NCBI RefSeq assembly: GCF_001404515.1
Contig: NZ_CXWE01000006.1
Span: 62,001-126,000, forward strand
Direction: 5' to 3'
Source: Roseibium album
Lineage (GTDB): Bacteria > Pseudomonadota > Alphaproteobacteria > Rhizobiales > Stappiaceae
Length of the DNA stretch: 64,000 nucleotides
Shown here: in pieces, positions 18,258-26,680 of the stretch
Position numbering within the stretch: the first letter of the stretch is position 1
Layout of the letters: each line of letters starts with the position of its first letter
Translations under genes and position numbers: made by a program
The notes under the pieces: generated by a model
Told to the model about the DNA's origin: nothing
What the model saw: the letters and a program-made list of their open reading frames with translations, nothing else
Database searches by the model: none

Positions 18258-18743
18258 CTAACCGATTTCAGCTCTGTGACGCCGAAGGAAGCGCTTCAAA
18301 CCGGTTTCGTCGGCCATTTCAATGGCTTCTGATACTGGAGCCCAGACACACTTTCGCTGTCCGACCTCAGGAAACTTGTTGAGTTGTTTTTCGAATTGAA
18401 GTTTGAAAACCAGAACTTTGGTCCTGATCTTCAGCCCGCTTGCCAATCCCTTGAAAGCGCGAAAACTGCCCATTGCGCGCGGGTCCGACCTTCCCACGAC
18501 GCCTGCTTCCTCGTACGCTTCAATAACAGCGGTCTCGTAGGCTTTCTTGTTTTTTTCCGGCCACCCCTTGGGCAAGATCATGCGTCCGGTGTCCCGCGTG
18601 GAAACGAGAAGAACCTCGGTTTCCACCTCTCCTGGCCGAACACACAGAGCCGCGATCTGCAAACGGGCCGGCTTGACAAACAAACCGCTAAGACCCTGCA
18701 GCCACGAAACATCATGTGCCATGATTGACCTGGCGAGACTCAT
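18258..18743 (-). CDS. Nudix hydrolase with altered Nudix box
   Basis: This 161-residue protein has the Nudix fold, which hydrolyses nucleoside- or inositol-diphosphate-linked compounds. The box reads GWPEKNKKAYETAVIEAYEE followed by AGV. The catalytic glutamates and terminal Gly are kept, but the first Glu of the consensus is Lys and the Arg before the second Glu is Ile. Such changes occur in diphosphoinositol-polyphosphate-phosphohydrolase-like members, and LPKGWPEKNK resembles that branch. The ATG at 18741-18743 is chosen because GGTGTGGAA precedes it; in-frame ATGs also exist 15 and 60 bases upstream. Substrate unknown. The gene follows a nitrilase-family gene on the same strand, with tandem GTGCAC repeats between them. 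Confidence 0.85.
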   Translation of the reverse strand: MSLARSIMAHDVSWLQGLSGLFVKPARLQIAALCVRPGEVETEVLLVSTRDTGRMILPKGWPEKNKKAYETAVIEAYEEAGVVGRSDPRAMGSFRAFKGLASGLKIRTKVLVFKLQFEKQLNKFPEVGQRKCVWAPVSEAIEMADETGLKRFLRRHRAEIG

Positions 18744-18802
18744 TTCCACACCTTTCATCGAGTGGCGCGTGTATAAAGATTTTTGATTTGTCCGTCCAGT
18801 CA

Positions 18803-18820
18803 AAAGTGCACAAAGTGCAC
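18803..18820. promoter_or_regulatory. Tandem AAAGTGCAC repeat, possible operator
   Basis: The 9-mer AAAGTGCAC is repeated twice without a gap (18803-18811, 18812-18820). Because GTGCAC is self-complementary, the pair also forms an inverted repeat with a 3-base centre. It lies about 60 bp upstream of the Nudix start and 20 bp downstream of the nitrilase stop, so it could be an operator for the Nudix gene. The binding factor is unknown. Confidence 0.4.
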
Positions 18821-18840
18821 TATATTGTTAACGGGCAGGC

Positions 18841-19764
18841 TCATGATATTCGCTCGTTTTCAACGCATATTGAAACATGACCGGCGCTCCAAGCCCCTGG
18901 CCATACTTCAGCTTTTCCATTTTTGAGGCGTCGCAGCTTTTGAATTGGAACATTCACATTCAACAAAATGTCATCGCCCGCATTTCCATTAGACGGCTTA
19001 ATTTCCGCACCTATTCCGTCAAACCCGAATTCCTCTTCGCAAGGCAGGTACAGCGCGGCTCCCGAAACATTCGATTCGTTTTGTGTTGTTCCCTTGGCAG
19101 CGCCGATAACACCGCATACCGCAACAGCGCACATGTGTTCGATCGCTCGCGCCTTGGCGCATCCATAGACCCGGTGATAGCCGGACAGTTTTTCCGTCAT
19201 GGAAGGAACCAGCAACAAATCCAGTTCCTGTTTAGCCAGCAGGCTGCTGAGTGCCGGCATCTCGACATCGAGGCAAATCAGAATTGCCATCTTGAGCCCG
19301 TCAAGCTGAAAGACGGTGAGACTGTTTCCCGGTGTCAGCATCCAGGTGTCCGCGCTTTGCTCGAATGGTGTCAGGCAAAGCTTGTCCTGACGGATTTCCC
19401 TGCCATCCGCCGTAAACAGAATTGCGGTGTTGGTTATGCCGGCCGCCGACTTGACCGGCATCGTTCCAGCAAGGAGCGAGATTCCGTAATCAGTCGCCAA
19501 TGGCGCAATGCGGGAGATTAGCTCAAGGCCGGTATCTGCAAGAAAAGCCATTTCCTGGTCAGGCCGCAATCCCTGCGGCTTGAAAGCCAGACAACACTCT
19601 ACAAGGTATTCTGGGAGCATCAGGAGCTTTGCTCCGGAACTCTTGGCCCTTGCCATGCCCGCACCAATTTCGTCTGCAAGCGCGTCAACAGATGCCGGCG
19701 CCTTGCCGAGATTAAACGACCAGAGCGCAATGGGATAATCTGTCATAATGCCGACGGCCTTCAT
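18841..19764 (-). CDS. Carbon-nitrogen hydrolase (nitrilase superfamily)
   Basis: This 307-residue enzyme of the nitrilase superfamily cleaves carbon-nitrogen bonds in amides or nitriles. The Glu-Lys-Cys triad is Glu52 (LPEYLVE), Lys128 (RQDKLCLTPFE) and Cys164 (LICLDVEMP). No signal peptide is present, so it is cytoplasmic. The ATG at 19762-19764 is used, but MTDYPIALWS at 19746 is an equally good start, since the first beta strand begins there. The subgroup is not clear; C-terminal NGKAEVWPGAWSAG does not match well-known amidases that I can name. It is followed on the same strand by the Nudix gene. Confidence 0.85.
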   Translation of the reverse strand: MKAVGIMTDYPIALWSFNLGKAPASVDALADEIGAGMARAKSSGAKLLMLPEYLVECCLAFKPQGLRPDQEMAFLADTGLELISRIAPLATDYGISLLAGTMPVKSAAGITNTAILFTADGREIRQDKLCLTPFEQSADTWMLTPGNSLTVFQLDGLKMAILICLDVEMPALSSLLAKQELDLLLVPSMTEKLSGYHRVYGCAKARAIEHMCAVAVCGVIGAAKGTTQNESNVSGAALYLPCEEEFGFDGIGAEIKPSNGNAGDDILLNVNVPIQKLRRLKNGKAEVWPGAWSAGHVSICVENERIS

Positions 19765-19829
19765 CAACTGGTACGACAGACATAGGAGCGCATGTCACAC
19801 AATTTCAAGTGTGATAATGCGAACCTCGA

Positions 19830-20021
19830 TCAATCGAAAAAAAGCCCCGCAAAGGCAGCCAGGACAACAAGAAGCCCTGTACCAACGGCAGAACCGTTCG
19901 GCTCCTTTGGCAAGGCCTTGAGTTTCGCGGAACGGCGAATTTGCCGTATGCCCTGCAACGCGTTGTCGGTTCGCTTGTCGATTTCCGCAAAATACGGCGA
20001 AAGCTCATTCTGAGCGCGCAT
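19830..20021 (-). CDS. Small single-pass membrane protein, hypothetical
   Basis: This 63-residue frame begins MRAQNELSPYFAEIDKRTDN, has a basic middle (RQIRRSAKLKALP) and ends in one hydrophobic helix (GTGLLVVLAAFAGLFF). GGGGAA lies five bases before the ATG at 20019-20021 and fits that start rather than the overlapping ATG at 20026. It is unrecognised. It lies between recJ and the nitrilase gene on the same strand. The start signal and tail-anchored layout suggest a real gene, but there is no family support. Confidence 0.5.
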   Translation of the reverse strand: MRAQNELSPYFAEIDKRTDNALQGIRQIRRSAKLKALPKEPNGSAVGTGLLVVLAAFAGLFFD

Positions 20022-20106
20022 GCCATTTCCCCACGATTCCTTCGTAGGGAAAAAGCTAGTTCAGGACCCTTAGATTTTGGTTAATGACCTGTTGACCGGA
20101 TTTCGA

Positions 20107-21924
20107 TCACAAGCGGCTCTTTTGAGGATCAGCAACGTCCAATATGCGCAGTTGGACTTTGGGTGTCCCCTGCCAGGTGTCGATTGAAAGGGTGCCTGTG
20201 ACGTGAAGGTTCCTTCCCCGGCCCTCGAGCAGCATTTTTCCGTGCGGCTTGTCCTCGGCCTTGAAGCAGATTGCCTTCAGTGTGGTCCCATCTCCCGCTG
20301 CAACAGACGCACGAACGTGCCCCTTGCCGACAACATCCGCGAACGCGACGCGATGGGAAGGAAATGCAAAAACCGGTTCTGAATGCCCAGCTCCGTATGG
20401 ACCCGCTTTTTCAAGAAGTTCAAGAAGATCCAACGTCGCGCCAGTTGCCGTCAGAGCCGCGTCAACCTTGATTTCCCTTTTTGCCGTAGCAGCTTCAACA
20501 TCAGATTTAAGAGTTTCGTTGAAGAATATTCCCAACGCTTCGGCTTTGTCCCTTTGCACAGTGAGGCCGGCTGCCATCGCATGGCCACCTCCCTTTTCAA
20601 GCAAACCGTTGTCAACAGCTTGCCGGACTACTTTGCCGAGATCAACTCCCGGAACAGACCGTCCGGAGCCAGTTCCTTTCCCTGTCGCGTCATAGGCAAT
20701 CGCAAAGGCCGGACGTCGGTGTGCATCCTTAAGCCGGGAGGCGATCAAGCCGACAATTCCAGGGTGCCAATCTTCTGACCCTGTCAGCAAAACGGCCGGA
20801 TCCCGGTCATCAATGGCTGCGGCAGCCTCTGCACCGGCCTGTTCAAGCATCAAAGCTTCCATCGCCTGACGCTCGCTGTTCAGCTGATCCAGCCTTTCAG
20901 CGATCGCACGGGCTTCATGCGGATCTTCCGTGGTAAGCAGCCTTGCACCAAGAGCTGCGTCGCCGATCCGGCCGCCGGCATTGATCCGGGGACCGACTAC
21001 GAAACCAAGGTGATAGGGAGCCGGTTTGCCATTCACCCGAGTAACATCGGCAAGAGCGGTCAGTCCGTAGTTTCGCCTCTGGTGCATTACGGCAAGACCG
21101 CGTGTCACAAAGGCCCGGTTCAATCCCTGAAGCGGAACCACGTCACAAACGGTTCCAAGAGCAACAAGATCCAGTAATGCCATCAAGTCAGGCTGCGACC
21201 GATTTTCAAACGCTCCGCGCCGACGCAACTCCCGATTCAGGCCCACCAAGAACAAGAATGTGACGCCGACCGCCGCCAGATGCCCCTGGCCGGAAAGATC
21301 GTCCTGCCGGTTCGGGTTGACGAGTGCATCAACTTCGGGAAGCGTTTCCCCGACCTGGTGATGGTCAATGACGACCACATCAAGACCAAGCTTGCGCGCC
21401 GTTTCGAACGCTTCGAAGGACGTACTGCCGCAATCGAGCGTCACCAGCAGTTCCGCACCGTTTTGATGGAGATGTTCAATTGCAGGCCCGTTGGGGCCAT
21501 ATCCTTCGATAATCCGATCTGGAATGTGAATTATCGGTTCAAGTCCAAGCCATTGGACGTATTTGGCAAATATCGCCGAGGACGTTGCGCCATCGACGTC
21601 ATAGTCGCCGAAGATCGCAATCTTCCGGCCTGCCTGCAGTGCGTCGGCAATCCTGGCGACCGCGTCGTCCATGTCCTGAAGCCTGGAAGGGTCCGGCATC
21701 AGGGACTTGAGCGAGGGGGTCAGAAAGTCCCGTGCATCGTCCTGCTGGACACCGCGCGCGGCAAGGACCCGTGCCAGAACGTCCGGTAGCCCGTGAAGCT
21801 GGGCGATAGCCATGGCGGTTCTGGCCTCAGCAGCGCTCAGTCTCTCCCGCCAGGCATTGTCGTTTGCGGAACGGGCGACCCCGAGTACGAGCCGCCTGTC
21901 ATCCTCACCATTGTTTCCGAGCAT
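20107..21924 (-). CDS. recJ: Single-stranded-DNA-specific exonuclease RecJ
   Basis: This 605-residue 5'-3' single-strand exonuclease of the DHH superfamily acts in recombinational and mismatch repair. Metal-binding motifs are FGDYDVDGATSS (DYDVDG at residues 107-112), DCGSTS near residue 165 and VVIDHHQ (DHH at 187-189). A later GGRIGDAALGARLL belongs to the catalytic core, and KGGGHAMAAGLTV is the DHHA1 motif. The C-terminal OB-like domain covers about the last 130 residues. The ATG at 21922-21924 has the typical alphaproteobacterial N-terminus with NDNAWRERL. It is last in the minus-strand order aminotransferase - hom - glpX - recJ, 24 bp after glpX. Confidence 0.96.
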   Translation of the reverse strand: MLGNNGEDDRRLVLGVARSANDNAWRERLSAAEARTAMAIAQLHGLPDVLARVLAARGVQQDDARDFLTPSLKSLMPDPSRLQDMDDAVARIADALQAGRKIAIFGDYDVDGATSSAIFAKYVQWLGLEPIIHIPDRIIEGYGPNGPAIEHLHQNGAELLVTLDCGSTSFEAFETARKLGLDVVVIDHHQVGETLPEVDALVNPNRQDDLSGQGHLAAVGVTFLFLVGLNRELRRRGAFENRSQPDLMALLDLVALGTVCDVVPLQGLNRAFVTRGLAVMHQRRNYGLTALADVTRVNGKPAPYHLGFVVGPRINAGGRIGDAALGARLLTTEDPHEARAIAERLDQLNSERQAMEALMLEQAGAEAAAAIDDRDPAVLLTGSEDWHPGIVGLIASRLKDAHRRPAFAIAYDATGKGTGSGRSVPGVDLGKVVRQAVDNGLLEKGGGHAMAAGLTVQRDKAEALGIFFNETLKSDVEAATAKREIKVDAALTATGATLDLLELLEKAGPYGAGHSEPVFAFPSHRVAFADVVGKGHVRASVAAGDGTTLKAICFKAEDKPHGKMLLEGRGRNLHVTGTLSIDTWQGTPKVQLRILDVADPQKSRL

Positions 21925-21948
21925 GCATTACCCGCTCTTGATCGGACC

Positions 21949-22944
21949 TCAATCCAGGTGGAACTTTTCCAGATCCGTACTCTGGGCCTTGATGTAACGG
22001 ACAGTTCCAGTGGACGACCGCATGACAACCGTGTGGGTGGTGATGTGTTCCCGCCCAAAGCGGACACCCTGCAGGAAGTTCCCGTCGGTCACCCCGGTTG
22101 CCGCAAACAGAACGTCCGGGCCAGCCATTTCCTCAAGCGTATATTTCTTCTTGATGTCTTCGATGCCCATCCGGTGCGCGCGCTCGACCTGTTCTTCGCG
22201 CGTAATGACGAGCCGGGTTTGCATCTGACCGCCAATGCATCGCAAGGCCGCAGCCGCAAGAACACCTTCCGGCGCTCCGCCTATACCTGCATAGATGTCG
22301 ATGCCTGTCTCGTCCGGATCGGTCGTGTGAATGACACCGGCGACATCGCCATCGCCGATCAGACGAATTGCAGCGCCCGTCGCACGGATATCTTCAATGA
22401 GGCGGGCGTGGCGCGGGCGATCGAGCACACATGCGGTCACTTCATGAACGTTGACGCCCTTTTCCTTTGCAACGGCCGCAATATTGTCGGCGACCGGCGC
22501 ATCGATATCGATCAGGTTTTCGGGGTAGCCCGGACCGATTGCAATCTTGTCCATGTAACTGTCCGGCGCATTCAAAAGGTCACCGGCAGGAGCAAGCGCA
22601 ATAACCGCCAGCGAGTTAGGCAGGTTCTTGGCGCAAATGGTCGTGCCTTCCAGCGGGTCAAGCGCAATATCCACCTTGGGACCCTGCTTCGTCCCGACAT
22701 TTTCGCCGATATAAAGCATGGGAGCCTCGTCGCGCTCACCTTCTCCGATCACGACCGTGCCGTCGATCGGAAGACGATTAAGCTCCCGGCGCATTGCGTC
22801 CACTGCCGCCTGGTCAGCTGCCATCTCGTCACCATGACCGCGCAGACGAGCTGCCGAAACAGCCGCTCTCTCACTGACGCGCGCCAGTTCAAGGGTCAGA
22901 ATACGGTCCAGTCCGCTTGACGGCTGATTTTCAGAATTGGACAT
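21949..22944 (-). CDS. glpX: Fructose-1,6-bisphosphatase class II
   Basis: This 331-residue enzyme hydrolyses fructose-1,6-bisphosphate in gluconeogenesis. Diagnostic motifs are GEGERDEAPMLYIGE (metal-binding), DIALDPLEGTTICAK (substrate and metal site) and GIGGAPEGVLAAAALRC. The ATG at 22942-22944 with GGAG six bases upstream gives the standard start MSNSENQPSSGLDRILTLEL. Length is as expected for GlpX. It is 52 bp downstream of hom and 24 bp upstream of recJ on the same strand, a conserved order in this class. A dual sedoheptulose-bisphosphatase role, known for some GlpX, cannot be excluded. Confidence 0.96.
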   Translation of the reverse strand: MSNSENQPSSGLDRILTLELARVSERAAVSAARLRGHGDEMAADQAAVDAMRRELNRLPIDGTVVIGEGERDEAPMLYIGENVGTKQGPKVDIALDPLEGTTICAKNLPNSLAVIALAPAGDLLNAPDSYMDKIAIGPGYPENLIDIDAPVADNIAAVAKEKGVNVHEVTACVLDRPRHARLIEDIRATGAAIRLIGDGDVAGVIHTTDPDETGIDIYAGIGGAPEGVLAAAALRCIGGQMQTRLVITREEQVERAHRMGIEDIKKKYTLEEMAGPDVLFAATGVTDGNFLQGVRFGREHITTHTVVMRSSTGTVRYIKAQSTDLEKFHLD

Positions 22945-22996
22945 CAAAATCTCCAGTTTCTCCTCCCGGAACGAAACCCGGGCAGGCACATATACG

Positions 22997-24319
22997 TCAA
23001 TTCAGTTTTTCAATTCGGATCATCTGGGGCTCTTCAGCGACAACCCCTTTGGACATGATCACATCCAGGGCTTCCTTGATGGCGACTTCGGTCGTTTCAT
23101 ACGTGATCAAGATGACCGGTTGTGGTTGATCCGTGTCATGTTTTGCCTGGACTTCTTCCAATGCCTGGCGCTTTTGAACGATCGATTCCAGAGAAATTCC
23201 GGCGTCGCCCATGCAACGTGCTATTTCAGCAAACGCGCCAGGACGGTCGAACACAGACAGACGGATATAGTACCCGCCCTCATGGAGGCGCATGCGCGCG
23301 CGCTCATAAGGCTTCAAATCCGCTGCAGGCATTCCAAGGACAAGGGTTTTGTCGCCCCGCGCAATATCACCAATGTCTGCCACTACGGATGAAGCCGTTG
23401 CGTTACCCCCTGCTCCCGGTCCGACCAGCACGATTTCGCCGACAAAGTCACCGTCAACCGCCACTGCGTTCAATACGCCGTCAATACGGGCTATCGCAGA
23501 GGATTTGGGTACCATCGTCGGGTGAACGCGTTGTTCAATTCCGGTTTCGGTGCGCTGCGCGACGCCGAGCAGTTTGATCCGGAAACCCAGTTCGTCGGCG
23601 GCCTGAATATCGGCTGTCGCGATCGAGGTGATGCCTTCCATGTAAATATTGTCGCTTGAGATCCGGGTTCCAAATGCAAGGCTGGTCAGGATCGCGAGCT
23701 TGTGAGCGGTATCATTGCCTTCAATGTCGAAAGTCGGATCGGCTTCCGCGTAGCCCAGGCGCTGTGCATCGGCAAGACAGTCCTCGAAGCTGATGCCGTC
23801 GGCCTCCATCCTCGTCAGGATGTAGTTGCACGTACCGTTCAAAATACCGTAGACGCGACTGACGTCGTTGCCCGTCATGGATTCGCGCAAGGTCTTGACG
23901 ATCGGAATACCGCCGGCAACTGCAGCTTCATAGTTGAGGCAGGCATTATTCTCTTCAGCGACTTCCGCGAGATCGACACCATGACGCGCGAGCAGCGCCT
24001 TGTTGGCCGTCACGACGTGAACGCCTCGTGCAAGTGCGGCTCTGACACTGTCCTCTGCCGCCCCTGTATCCCCGCCAATCAACTCGACAAAAATGTCGAT
24101 ATCAGCCTGTTTCGCCATCTCAACCGGATCTGAAAACCAGTCAAAAATCGAGACATCGATCCCACGGTCCTTGGTTCGGCTACGTGCGCTGACAGCTGTT
24201 ACTGTCACAGCGCGACCGGTCTTACGCGCAATTTGCGTTCCGTGTTTTTCCAGGAGTTGCACCACGGACGTGCCTACCGTGCCAAGGCCAGCTACGCCAA
24301 CTTTCAATGCTTCAGCCAT
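22997..24319 (-). CDS. hom: Homoserine dehydrogenase
   Basis: This 440-residue NAD(P)H enzyme reduces aspartate semialdehyde to homoserine on the path to threonine and methionine. The order is an N-terminal Rossmann domain (VGVAGLGTVGTSVVQLLEKH), the catalytic domain with NYEAAVAGGIPIVKTLRE and NGTCNYILTRMEADGISFED, and a C-terminal ACT domain from about residue 350 (YYIRLSVFDRPGAFAEIARC). The ACT domain is the usual site of threonine feedback control. The ATG at 24317-24319 begins MAEALKVGVAG. It lies 22 bp after the aminotransferase gene and 52 bp before glpX. Confidence 0.96.
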   Translation of the reverse strand: MAEALKVGVAGLGTVGTSVVQLLEKHGTQIARKTGRAVTVTAVSARSRTKDRGIDVSIFDWFSDPVEMAKQADIDIFVELIGGDTGAAEDSVRAALARGVHVVTANKALLARHGVDLAEVAEENNACLNYEAAVAGGIPIVKTLRESMTGNDVSRVYGILNGTCNYILTRMEADGISFEDCLADAQRLGYAEADPTFDIEGNDTAHKLAILTSLAFGTRISSDNIYMEGITSIATADIQAADELGFRIKLLGVAQRTETGIEQRVHPTMVPKSSAIARIDGVLNAVAVDGDFVGEIVLVGPGAGGNATASSVVADIGDIARGDKTLVLGMPAADLKPYERARMRLHEGGYYIRLSVFDRPGAFAEIARCMGDAGISLESIVQKRQALEEVQAKHDTDQPQPVILITYETTEVAIKEALDVIMSKGVVAEEPQMIRIEKLN

Positions 24320-24341
24320 TGAGAATTTTGTCCAGTTCTAT

Positions 24342-25559
24342 TCAGCCTGATGTCTCGAGCGGGATGACGTTGTGCAGCTTTTGATCTGCAGTTTCAAGGA
24401 AACGGCGAATATTTCTGGCTGCCTGCCTGAGGCGCTGTTCGTTTTCCACCAGTCCGATACGCACATAGTCATCGCCATGTTCGCCAAATCCTATGCCCGG
24501 TGCGACTGCAACGTCGGCACGCTCGAGCAGCAATTTGGAATATTCCAGGCTCCCCAGAGACCGGAACTTTTCCGGTATCGGAGCCCAGCAGAACATGCTT
24601 GCCTCAGGAGCAGGAACATCCCATCCCGCGCGGCTGAAACTGTCGACAACAACATCACGGCGTTTTCTGTAGACATCACGGGTTTCGACAATGCAGTCTT
24701 CCGGCCCGTTCAATGCTGCGGTTGCCGCAACCTGAATGGGGGTGAATGCTCCATAGTCGAGATACGACTTCACACGTGCCAGTGCTGAAACCAGCCGTTC
24801 ATTTCCCACCGCAAACCCCATTCGCCAACCGGGCATGGAAAAGGTTTTCGAGAGCGACGTGAACTCGACCGTTACATCCATCGCGCCGGGCACCTGAAGC
24901 ACGGAGGGAGGCGGCGTCTGTCCGAAATAGACCTCTGAATAGGCAAGATCGGAGAGAATGAAGATGTTGTGCTTGCGCGCGAACGCGACCACGTCCCTGT
25001 AAAACTCGAGATCGGCACAATAGGCCGTCGGGTTTGCCGGGTAACACAGTATGATTGCGATCGGCTTGGGCACAGAATGTATGACCGCCCGCTCAAGCGC
25101 ATCGAAGAATGCCGGTCCGGGTTCGGCAGGAACGTTGCGGATGGACGCGCCAGCCATCAAAAAACCGAAAGTGTGGATCGGATAGCTCGGGTTCGGGCTC
25201 AGGATCACGTCTCCCGGCGCCGAAATCGCCTGAGCCATGTTTGCAAAACCTTCCTTGGACCCGAGCGTCGCAATGACCTGCGTGTCCGGATCAAGCTTTA
25301 CACCGAAACGGCGGCCGTAGTAGGCGGCCTGCGCCTTGCGCAGTCCCTGAATGCCCTTTGAAGCTGAATACCGGTGTGTCCTGGGGTCCTGAACGACTTC
25401 GGTCAGCTTGTCGACGATGTGTTTCGGTGTGGGCAGATCAGGATTGCCCATTCCCAGATCAATGATGTCCGCCCCTGCCGCGCGCGCCTTGGCCTTCAAG
25501 CGATTGACTTGCTCGAAGACATACGGCGGAAGCCGTTTGATCTTATGGAATTCCTCCAT
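24342..25559 (-). CDS. Class I/II pyridoxal-phosphate aminotransferase (AlaC / LL-diaminopimelate aminotransferase-like)
   Basis: This 405-residue PLP enzyme of the AspC-like fold-type I family carries DIIDLGMGNPDLPTPKHIVD at the N-terminus, the substrate-binding CYPANPT block and the PLP lysine in SLSKTFSMPGWRMGF. The ATG at 25557-25559 has AAGGA eight bases upstream; the frame is open further but that part is not conserved. Homologues beside hom in this order are annotated as LL-diaminopimelate aminotransferase or alanine-glutamate transaminase. The exact amino-donor pair is uncertain, and an alanine transaminase role is quite possible. It is the promoter-proximal gene of the aminotransferase - hom - glpX - recJ series. 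Confidence 0.93.
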   Translation of the reverse strand: MEEFHKIKRLPPYVFEQVNRLKAKARAAGADIIDLGMGNPDLPTPKHIVDKLTEVVQDPRTHRYSASKGIQGLRKAQAAYYGRRFGVKLDPDTQVIATLGSKEGFANMAQAISAPGDVILSPNPSYPIHTFGFLMAGASIRNVPAEPGPAFFDALERAVIHSVPKPIAIILCYPANPTAYCADLEFYRDVVAFARKHNIFILSDLAYSEVYFGQTPPPSVLQVPGAMDVTVEFTSLSKTFSMPGWRMGFAVGNERLVSALARVKSYLDYGAFTPIQVAATAALNGPEDCIVETRDVYRKRRDVVVDSFSRAGWDVPAPEASMFCWAPIPEKFRSLGSLEYSKLLLERADVAVAPGIGFGEHGDDYVRIGLVENEQRLRQAARNIRRFLETADQKLHNVIPLETSG

Positions 25560-26080
25560 GACGCGGATCCTTGCGAGTTGACGAAGCTGCGGCACCAGCA
25601 CAAATGACAGTGCGCTTGGCGGGGCTCTTTTAGCAGCCTCGAACCGATTGCGCATCTGTCTTTGCGAAACTAGACACCTAATTTTGGAGTGTTTGTTAAA
25701 ATGGAATTCCGGTGCCTTTTCAATCCGCCTGACCTAAAACGATTAGACTGACTGCAGAGTGCCAAAACTGCCAAAGTTCATGATCCGATTGCTGACTGAG
25801 AACGGCCAAGCAGCTTTCCTCTTCAATGGAAAAAGTCTCTTGCCGCTGCGCAGCTCGCCGGATTTTTCGCGTCTTGCGAGATACCAAGTGACAACTGGGC
25901 ACTGCACTAGCGGCACGCATTGCCGAGATTGGCGGATGCATGCCCTTGCCGGTTTGATCTCGCCGGATCCAAGAGTTGGCGCTGTTAAAGGAAGACTTAG
26001 CTGAGAGCCACAAAACTGGCGAGAACACGAACGCCGTCACATTGCACTTGCCGGGAGTTTCGATGTCTGCGGATCCGGCT
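25560..26080. other. Intergenic region without a supported gene
   Basis: These 521 bases contain the promoter of the aminotransferase gene near 25570-25720 (minus direction). The rest shows no gene I can support. An open frame on the minus strand at 25720-26166 has no recognisable domain, is Ser/Arg-rich and runs through the stop region of the small lipoprotein gene. Confidence 0.4.
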
Positions 26081-26326
26081 TCACTGCGGCGTTGTGAGAG
26101 ACTCCAGATAGGTTGCGGTCTCTTCCCGGTCCTCCGGATTGATGAGACCGCTGGACACACCCGCATTCACCGGAGGGCCATAACCCTTCGGCTTGGGAAC
26201 GTTCCCGTTCAACTGGCTCTTGTCTGCCTTCAGGGCAACGATTAGTGGTGTGCCAGGCCCGACACTGCATGCAGACAGTGCGAGGGACAACACAATGAAA
26301 ACCGGGACCTTGCTTCCCCTGAACAT
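26081..26326 (-). CDS. Small lipoprotein, hypothetical
   Basis: This 81-residue frame begins MFRGSKVPVFIVLSLALSAC, a lipoprotein signal with lipobox LSAC (Cys20). A short mature part of about 60 residues rich in Gly, Pro and Asn follows (NVPKPKGYGPPVNAGVSSGL) and it ends with EDREETATYLESLT. It would be anchored to the inner or outer membrane. No family is recognised and no strong ribosome site is visible before the ATG at 26324-26326; the frame is open further upstream. It is divergent from phaC. Evidence is the clean signal and lipobox only. Confidence 0.5.
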   Translation of the reverse strand: MFRGSKVPVFIVLSLALSACSVGPGTPLIVALKADKSQLNGNVPKPKGYGPPVNAGVSSGLINPEDREETATYLESLTTPQ

Positions 26327-26680
26327 GTTGACTGCCGAACTCTCTGTATCGAGGCGCGGTGCGCGACCTCTGCTTCTTATGCAAAATGCTATCAGATCAC
26401 GTGCGATCATGCTTCTGTCGTGGCCGGTTATCCAGCATTTTGAGACCACACACGCCACCAGATCAGATCTCAGTGTCCTTCCCCATGTCATGAATCGCTT
26501 CCAGCCAGAGTGCGATCCATACGCCTCAATACCAATCGACGGCACCAATTCCATGTGTCATAAATAAGTTCATGATGAAAATACCGGCGAAGAATTAACG
26601 AGATAACGTTACTTGGGTCGCCACGGCTCTCTGACCTTCCCCTGGCCGGCGGGCAAAAATTACCGGAGGGACTCCCGTCC
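26327..26680. other. Upstream region of phaC
   Basis: These 354 bases between the divergent lipoprotein and phaC genes probably carry the phaC promoter in the AT-rich part near 26555-26615. CCGGAGGG at 26663-26670 is the phaC ribosome site. No other element was found. Confidence 0.45.

Noticed and set aside
21793..22920. 375-codon plus-strand open frame opposite glpX
   Set aside because: glpX motifs on the minus strand are unambiguous; the opposite frame is a shadow of a high-GC gene.
25720..26166. Minus-strand open frame between the aminotransferase and lipoprotein genes
   Set aside because: No domain or start signal, and the sequence composition is not protein-like.
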